Below are positions 61,339 through 64,000 of a stretch of DNA of 64,000 bases, piece by piece (the first letter of the stretch is position 1; each line of letters starts with the position of its first letter). The notes beneath the pieces were generated by a model. It was given only the letters and a program-made list of their open reading frames with translations, was not told the DNA's origin and did no database searches. Both the position numbers and the translations under genes were made by a program. The DNA lies in NCBI RefSeq assembly GCF_009789675.1, contig NZ_CP046916.1, positions 496,001 through 560,000 on the forward strand, given 5' to 3'. The stretch comes from Paraburkholderia acidisoli. GTDB taxonomy: Bacteria > Pseudomonadota > Gammaproteobacteria > Burkholderiales > Burkholderiaceae.

Positions 61339-62085
61339 ATGGACCACATACTGATCGTCGACGACGATCCGAGCATTCGCCAACTGCTGCGCGACTATTT
61401 GCGCGAAATGGGCTACGAGGCGAGCGCTGCCGCGAACGGCGCGCAGATGCGCCAGGTCATGCAGGCCTCGCGCGTCGATTTGATCGTGCTCGACCTCATG
61501 CTCGACGGCGAGGACGGCCTCGAACTCACGCGCGAACTGGCGCGCGAGCATGGCACGCCTATCGTCATCCTGAGCGCGCGTGGCGCGCTGCTCGACCGCA
61601 TCATCGGCCTCGAAATGGGCGCCGACGACTATCTGCCCAAGCCCTTCGACCCGCGCGAACTGGTCGCCAAGATCAAGGTCGTGCTGCGCCGCACGCGCGC
61701 GCAGCCGGGCGTCGCGCAAGACGCCGCGCCGGATGTGCCCACGCGCGCGCGCCCCGACCGCTACGCGGCCGTGCTCTTCGACGGCTGGCGGCTCGACACG
61801 CAGATGAAGCAGATGCTCTCGCCCGAAGGGCTCGTGAAGTCGCTCGGCGGCTCCGACTACCGTGCGCTGCGCACGCTGCTCGATCATCCGAACCGGCCGC
61901 TCTCGCGCGAATATCTGCTCGATCAGGTGTTCGGCAAGGAACGCTCGCCGCTCGACCGCGCCATCGACGTGTGCATTAGCCGCTTGCGTCAGCAGCTCGG
62001 CGACCCGGCGCGCGCGCCGCGGCTCATCCGCACCGTGCGCAACGAAGGCTATCTGCTGGCCGCGCAGGTCCGCTACGAAAGCTAG
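61339..62085 (+). CDS. Response regulator, OmpR/PhoB type
   Basis: A 248-residue regulator. The receiver has DDDP at 8-11, phospho-acceptor Asp52 (LIVLDLMLDGEDG) and Lys in YLPKPFDPREL; the winged helix at 150-245 includes DYRALRTLLDHPNRPLSREYL and LDRAIDVCISRLRQQLGD. The start MDHILIVDDD begins at the receiver strand. It is followed after 3 bases by the histidine kinase, an evident pair. Its divergent promoter region is shared with the iron operon. Confidence 0.93.
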   Translation: MDHILIVDDDPSIRQLLRDYLREMGYEASAAANGAQMRQVMQASRVDLIVLDLMLDGEDGLELTRELAREHGTPIVILSARGALLDRIIGLEMGADDYLPKPFDPRELVAKIKVVLRRTRAQPGVAQDAAPDVPTRARPDRYAAVLFDGWRLDTQMKQMLSPEGLVKSLGGSDYRALRTLLDHPNRPLSREYLLDQVFGKERSPLDRAIDVCISRLRQQLGDPARAPRLIRTVRNEGYLLAAQVRYES

Positions 62086-62088
62086 ACG

Positions 62089-63489
62089 ATGAAGCTGCGC
62101 CTCTGGCCCGACACGCTGTTCGGGCGGCTCGTTCTGATTCTCGTGATCGGCATGTTCGGCGGCCAACTGCTCACGAGCACGATCTGGTTCCAGGTGCACG
62201 ACGCGCGCACGCTCGAAATGCCGGCGCGCCTGTTCGCGAGCCGTCTCGCCGACGCCGTGCGTTGGCTCGAACGCAGCCATGACGGCCGGGCAGGCGATGA
62301 GGCACAACGCGCCGTCCTCGCGGCCCTCGACGACGAGCGCTTCCAGCTTCGCGCCATCGCCGCGCCCGCGCCGCCGCGCGACCTGCCGCTCGCGCAGCAC
62401 GCGGTGAGCGACCTGATCGCGACGCTCGTGGCGCGCCGCCTGCACGAGCCGGTCGAAGTGCGCGTGCTCGACGCGGAGCTACACGACGGCGGCGGCCGGC
62501 GCGACGGCATCCTCAGTCTGTTCAGTTCGCGCATGCCGTACGGCGTGTTTCATGCGCAGGCGCGCCTGCGCGACGGCACGTGGATCGACGTGCACGCGAC
62601 CGAGACGCAAGCCGGTTTGCAGATGGAACCGCGCGAACTCGTGCTCGATTACCTCGTGCGCATTTATCTCGTGCGCTTCGCCGCCGTGCTGCTGATCGCG
62701 CTGCTCGCCGTGCGCTTCGCGGTGCGCCCGCTCAAGCGGCTCGCGGGCGCGGCGCGCGCGCTCGGGCACAATCTGCACCGGCCGCCGCTCGACGTTTCCG
62801 GGCCCGCCGAAGTGCGGCTCGCGGCGCAATCGCTCAATACGATGCAGCAGCAGTTGCTCGACGGCATCGCCGAACGCACGCGGTTTCTCGCGGCGGTCTC
62901 GCACGACCTGCGCTCGCCGCTCACACGCCTGCGGCTGCGCACCGAGATGCTGCCCAGCGCCGAGTGGCGCGAACGCCTGCGCGGCGATCTCGACGAGATG
63001 GAAGCGATGGTGGGCGCGACGCTCGACGCGGTGCGCGGCGTGGAAATCACGGAGGCGCGCCACGACATCGACGTCGATTCCCTGCTCGAGAGTCTCGCCG
63101 ACGACGCGCGCGAAGCGGGTCGCGACGTGACGGTGGAAGGCCGCGCGACTGCGCCGCTGGCGGGCTATCCGCGCAATCTGAAGCGCTGCTTGCAGAACCT
63201 GCTCGACAACGCGCTGCGCCACGGCAGCACGGTGCGAATCGCCGTGCACGACGACGGCCAGACGCTGCGCATTGCGATTCGCGACGACGGCCCCGGCATT
63301 CCCGCAGCCGAACTCGAAAAAGTGTTCGAGCCGTACTATCGCGCGAGCACGAACGCCGCCGCGCACGATTCGGGCGCGGGGCTCGGTCTCACGATCGCGC
63401 GCAGCATCGCCGGCGCGCACGGCGGCACGCTCGCGCTGCGCAATCGCGCGGCGGGCGGCGTGGAAGCCGTGCTGGTCATGACGCGCTAA
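62089..63489 (+). CDS. Sensor histidine kinase (EnvZ/CpxA-like)
   Basis: A 466-residue membrane kinase. An N-terminal span (LFGRLVLILVIGMFGGQLL), a periplasmic region of about 150 residues, and a second span (AAVLLIALLAVRFAV) are followed by HAMP, the H-box VSHDLRSPLTRLRLRTE with His272, N-box LQNLLDNALRHG, and G-boxes DDGPGI and GAGLGLTIARS. It phosphorylates the adjacent OmpR-type regulator. The signal is unknown; the periplasmic sensor has no recognised motif. Confidence 0.92.
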   Translation: MKLRLWPDTLFGRLVLILVIGMFGGQLLTSTIWFQVHDARTLEMPARLFASRLADAVRWLERSHDGRAGDEAQRAVLAALDDERFQLRAIAAPAPPRDLPLAQHAVSDLIATLVARRLHEPVEVRVLDAELHDGGGRRDGILSLFSSRMPYGVFHAQARLRDGTWIDVHATETQAGLQMEPRELVLDYLVRIYLVRFAAVLLIALLAVRFAVRPLKRLAGAARALGHNLHRPPLDVSGPAEVRLAAQSLNTMQQQLLDGIAERTRFLAAVSHDLRSPLTRLRLRTEMLPSAEWRERLRGDLDEMEAMVGATLDAVRGVEITEARHDIDVDSLLESLADDAREAGRDVTVEGRATAPLAGYPRNLKRCLQNLLDNALRHGSTVRIAVHDDGQTLRIAIRDDGPGIPAAELEKVFEPYYRASTNAAAHDSGAGLGLTIARSIAGAHGGTLALRNRAAGGVEAVLVMTR

Positions 63490-63495
63490 AAGGCA

Positions 63496-63513
63496 CGGCG
63501 CAGGGTCGCGCCG
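63496..63513. terminator. Hairpin between convergent kinase and NTF2-like genes
   Basis: Perfect CGGCGC / GCGCCG arms around a 6-base loop in the 30-base gap between the kinase stop and the end of the NTF2-like gene. No T-run, so a weak shared terminator at best. Confidence 0.35.
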
Positions 63514-63519
63514 CGTGTG

Positions 63520-63918
63520 CTAAGGCAACTGCGCGGCGATCGCGGCCGTGTCGATCACCGACCAGACTTCCACGATCTTCGCGTTCTCGAAACGATAGAA
63601 CACGTTCTCCGCGAACCGCACGCGCCGGCCGTTGATCGGCAGTCCGAAGAACGTGCCGCGCGGCGTGCAGTCGAAGCGCAGGCGGCTCGCGAGCAGCGGC
63701 GGCTCCACGCTCAGCAGTTCGATCTCGAAGTGCAGGTCGGGAATCTCGCGCACGTCGTTTTCGAGCATCGCGCGATACCCGGCGAGCCCGAACGGCCGCG
63801 CGTTGTGCGCGACCGTGTCGCTCACGAACTGCCCGAGCGCGTCCCAGTCGCGCCGGTTCAGGCACGCGAGATAGTCGCGGTACAGCGCGCGCAGACCGGC
63901 GGCGTTCGTCAGGTTCAT
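63520..63918 (-). CDS. NTF2-like/SnoaL-type ester cyclase family protein
   Basis: A 132-residue protein with the SnoaL/NTF2 cone fold: YRDYLACLNRRDWDALGQFV for the first helices, EIPDLHFEIELLSVEPPLLA, and the FGLPINGRRVRFAENVFYRF with FENAKIVEVWSVID at the end, typical of polyketide-cyclase-like ester cyclases. Function in the cell is unknown. It overlaps the PhnB-like gene upstream by ATGA (63915-63918). Confidence 0.88.
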   Translation of the reverse strand: MNLTNAAGLRALYRDYLACLNRRDWDALGQFVSDTVAHNARPFGLAGYRAMLENDVREIPDLHFEIELLSVEPPLLASRLRFDCTPRGTFFGLPINGRRVRFAENVFYRFENAKIVEVWSVIDTAAIAAQLP

Positions 63919-64000
63919 GACCCCGCCGCCGCCGTTTCGATGGTCGCGATGTCGATCTTGCGCATGGTCATCATCGCGGTCATCGCGCGTTTGCCCACCG
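63915..64000 (-). CDS. PhnB-like VOC family protein, C-terminal end (runs off right edge)
   Basis: The last 28 codons read VGKRAMTAMMTMRKIDIATI ending ETAAGS, which matches the C-terminal helix (A-M-x-x-M-x-K-I-D-I-A) of PhnB-like glyoxalase/VOC proteins. The metal and substrate residues are outside the window. It is coupled to the NTF2-like gene by ATGA. Confidence 0.65.
   Translation of the reverse strand, partial: VGKRAMTAMMTMRKIDIATIETAAAGS

Overview
The window looks like a piece of a Burkholderiaceae chromosome, most likely Paraburkholderia or Caballeronia. The evidence is high GC with strong GC3 bias, four-letter overlaps inside operons, three Burkholderia-type 16-strand porins, a DUF4148 secreted protein, a short H-NS-family protein and the usual EtfB-EtfA/ETF-quinone oxidoreductase set. 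I see no rRNA, tRNA, CRISPR, IS or phage genes. It is a metabolically accessory but ordinary-composition region built from catabolic operons, each with its own regulator, transporter and porin.

1-19.4 kb: a sugar/polyol/sugar-acid region. A minus-strand operon (7495 to 1) encodes a ribose-type ABC importer (binding protein, double ATPase, two permeases), a GMC flavin oxidoreductase, an SDR and the start of a GldA-like dehydrogenase. A FadR-type GntR regulator (7637-8326) separates it from a plus-strand series: beta-propeller lactonase, uronate-dehydrogenase-like NAD enzyme, FMN 2-hydroxyacid oxidase, cupin dioxygenase-like protein, SDR, DgoK and DgoA. A second GntR regulator and a second sugar ABC importer follow on the minus strand. 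No sugar-acid dehydratase is visible although DgoK/DgoA need its product.

19.6-30.8 kb: cluster A. A LysR regulator is divergent from HyuA-HyuB (ATP-dependent hydantoinase/oxoprolinase type), two creatinase-fold (M24-like) proteins that have lost metal ligands, an MmgE/PrpD protein, an MFS transporter and a porin.

31.1-44.2 kb: cluster B. A GntR/UTRA regulator lies between a minus-strand set (MmgE/PrpD, isochorismatase-fold amidase, two PuuE-like deacetylase-fold hydrolases, an Asp/Glu-racemase-fold protein without catalytic cysteines, an MFS carrier) and a plus-strand set (aconitase-type large and small subunits resembling 2,3-dimethylmalate dehydratase, a flavoprotein, an isocitrate-lyase/PEP-mutase-type lyase, a porin). 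Together these would let a cell open a cyclic imide, deamidate it, hydrate the resulting substituted maleate and cleave the malate. This is the most interesting system here; the substrate assignment is inference.

44.4-64 kb: EtfB, EtfA and ETF-QO; a c-type cytochrome; a CynX-type MFS exporter divergent from a MarR regulator with three operator-like sites; an H-NS-like protein; a LuxR-type response regulator convergent and overlapping with a hybrid histidine kinase; small secreted proteins; a LysE exporter; a 10-bp-period repeat array; a porin; a Fur-box-headed FecBCD/E-type iron/siderophore ABC operon; an OmpR-type two-component pair; and an NTF2-like protein followed by the end of a PhnB-like VOC protein.
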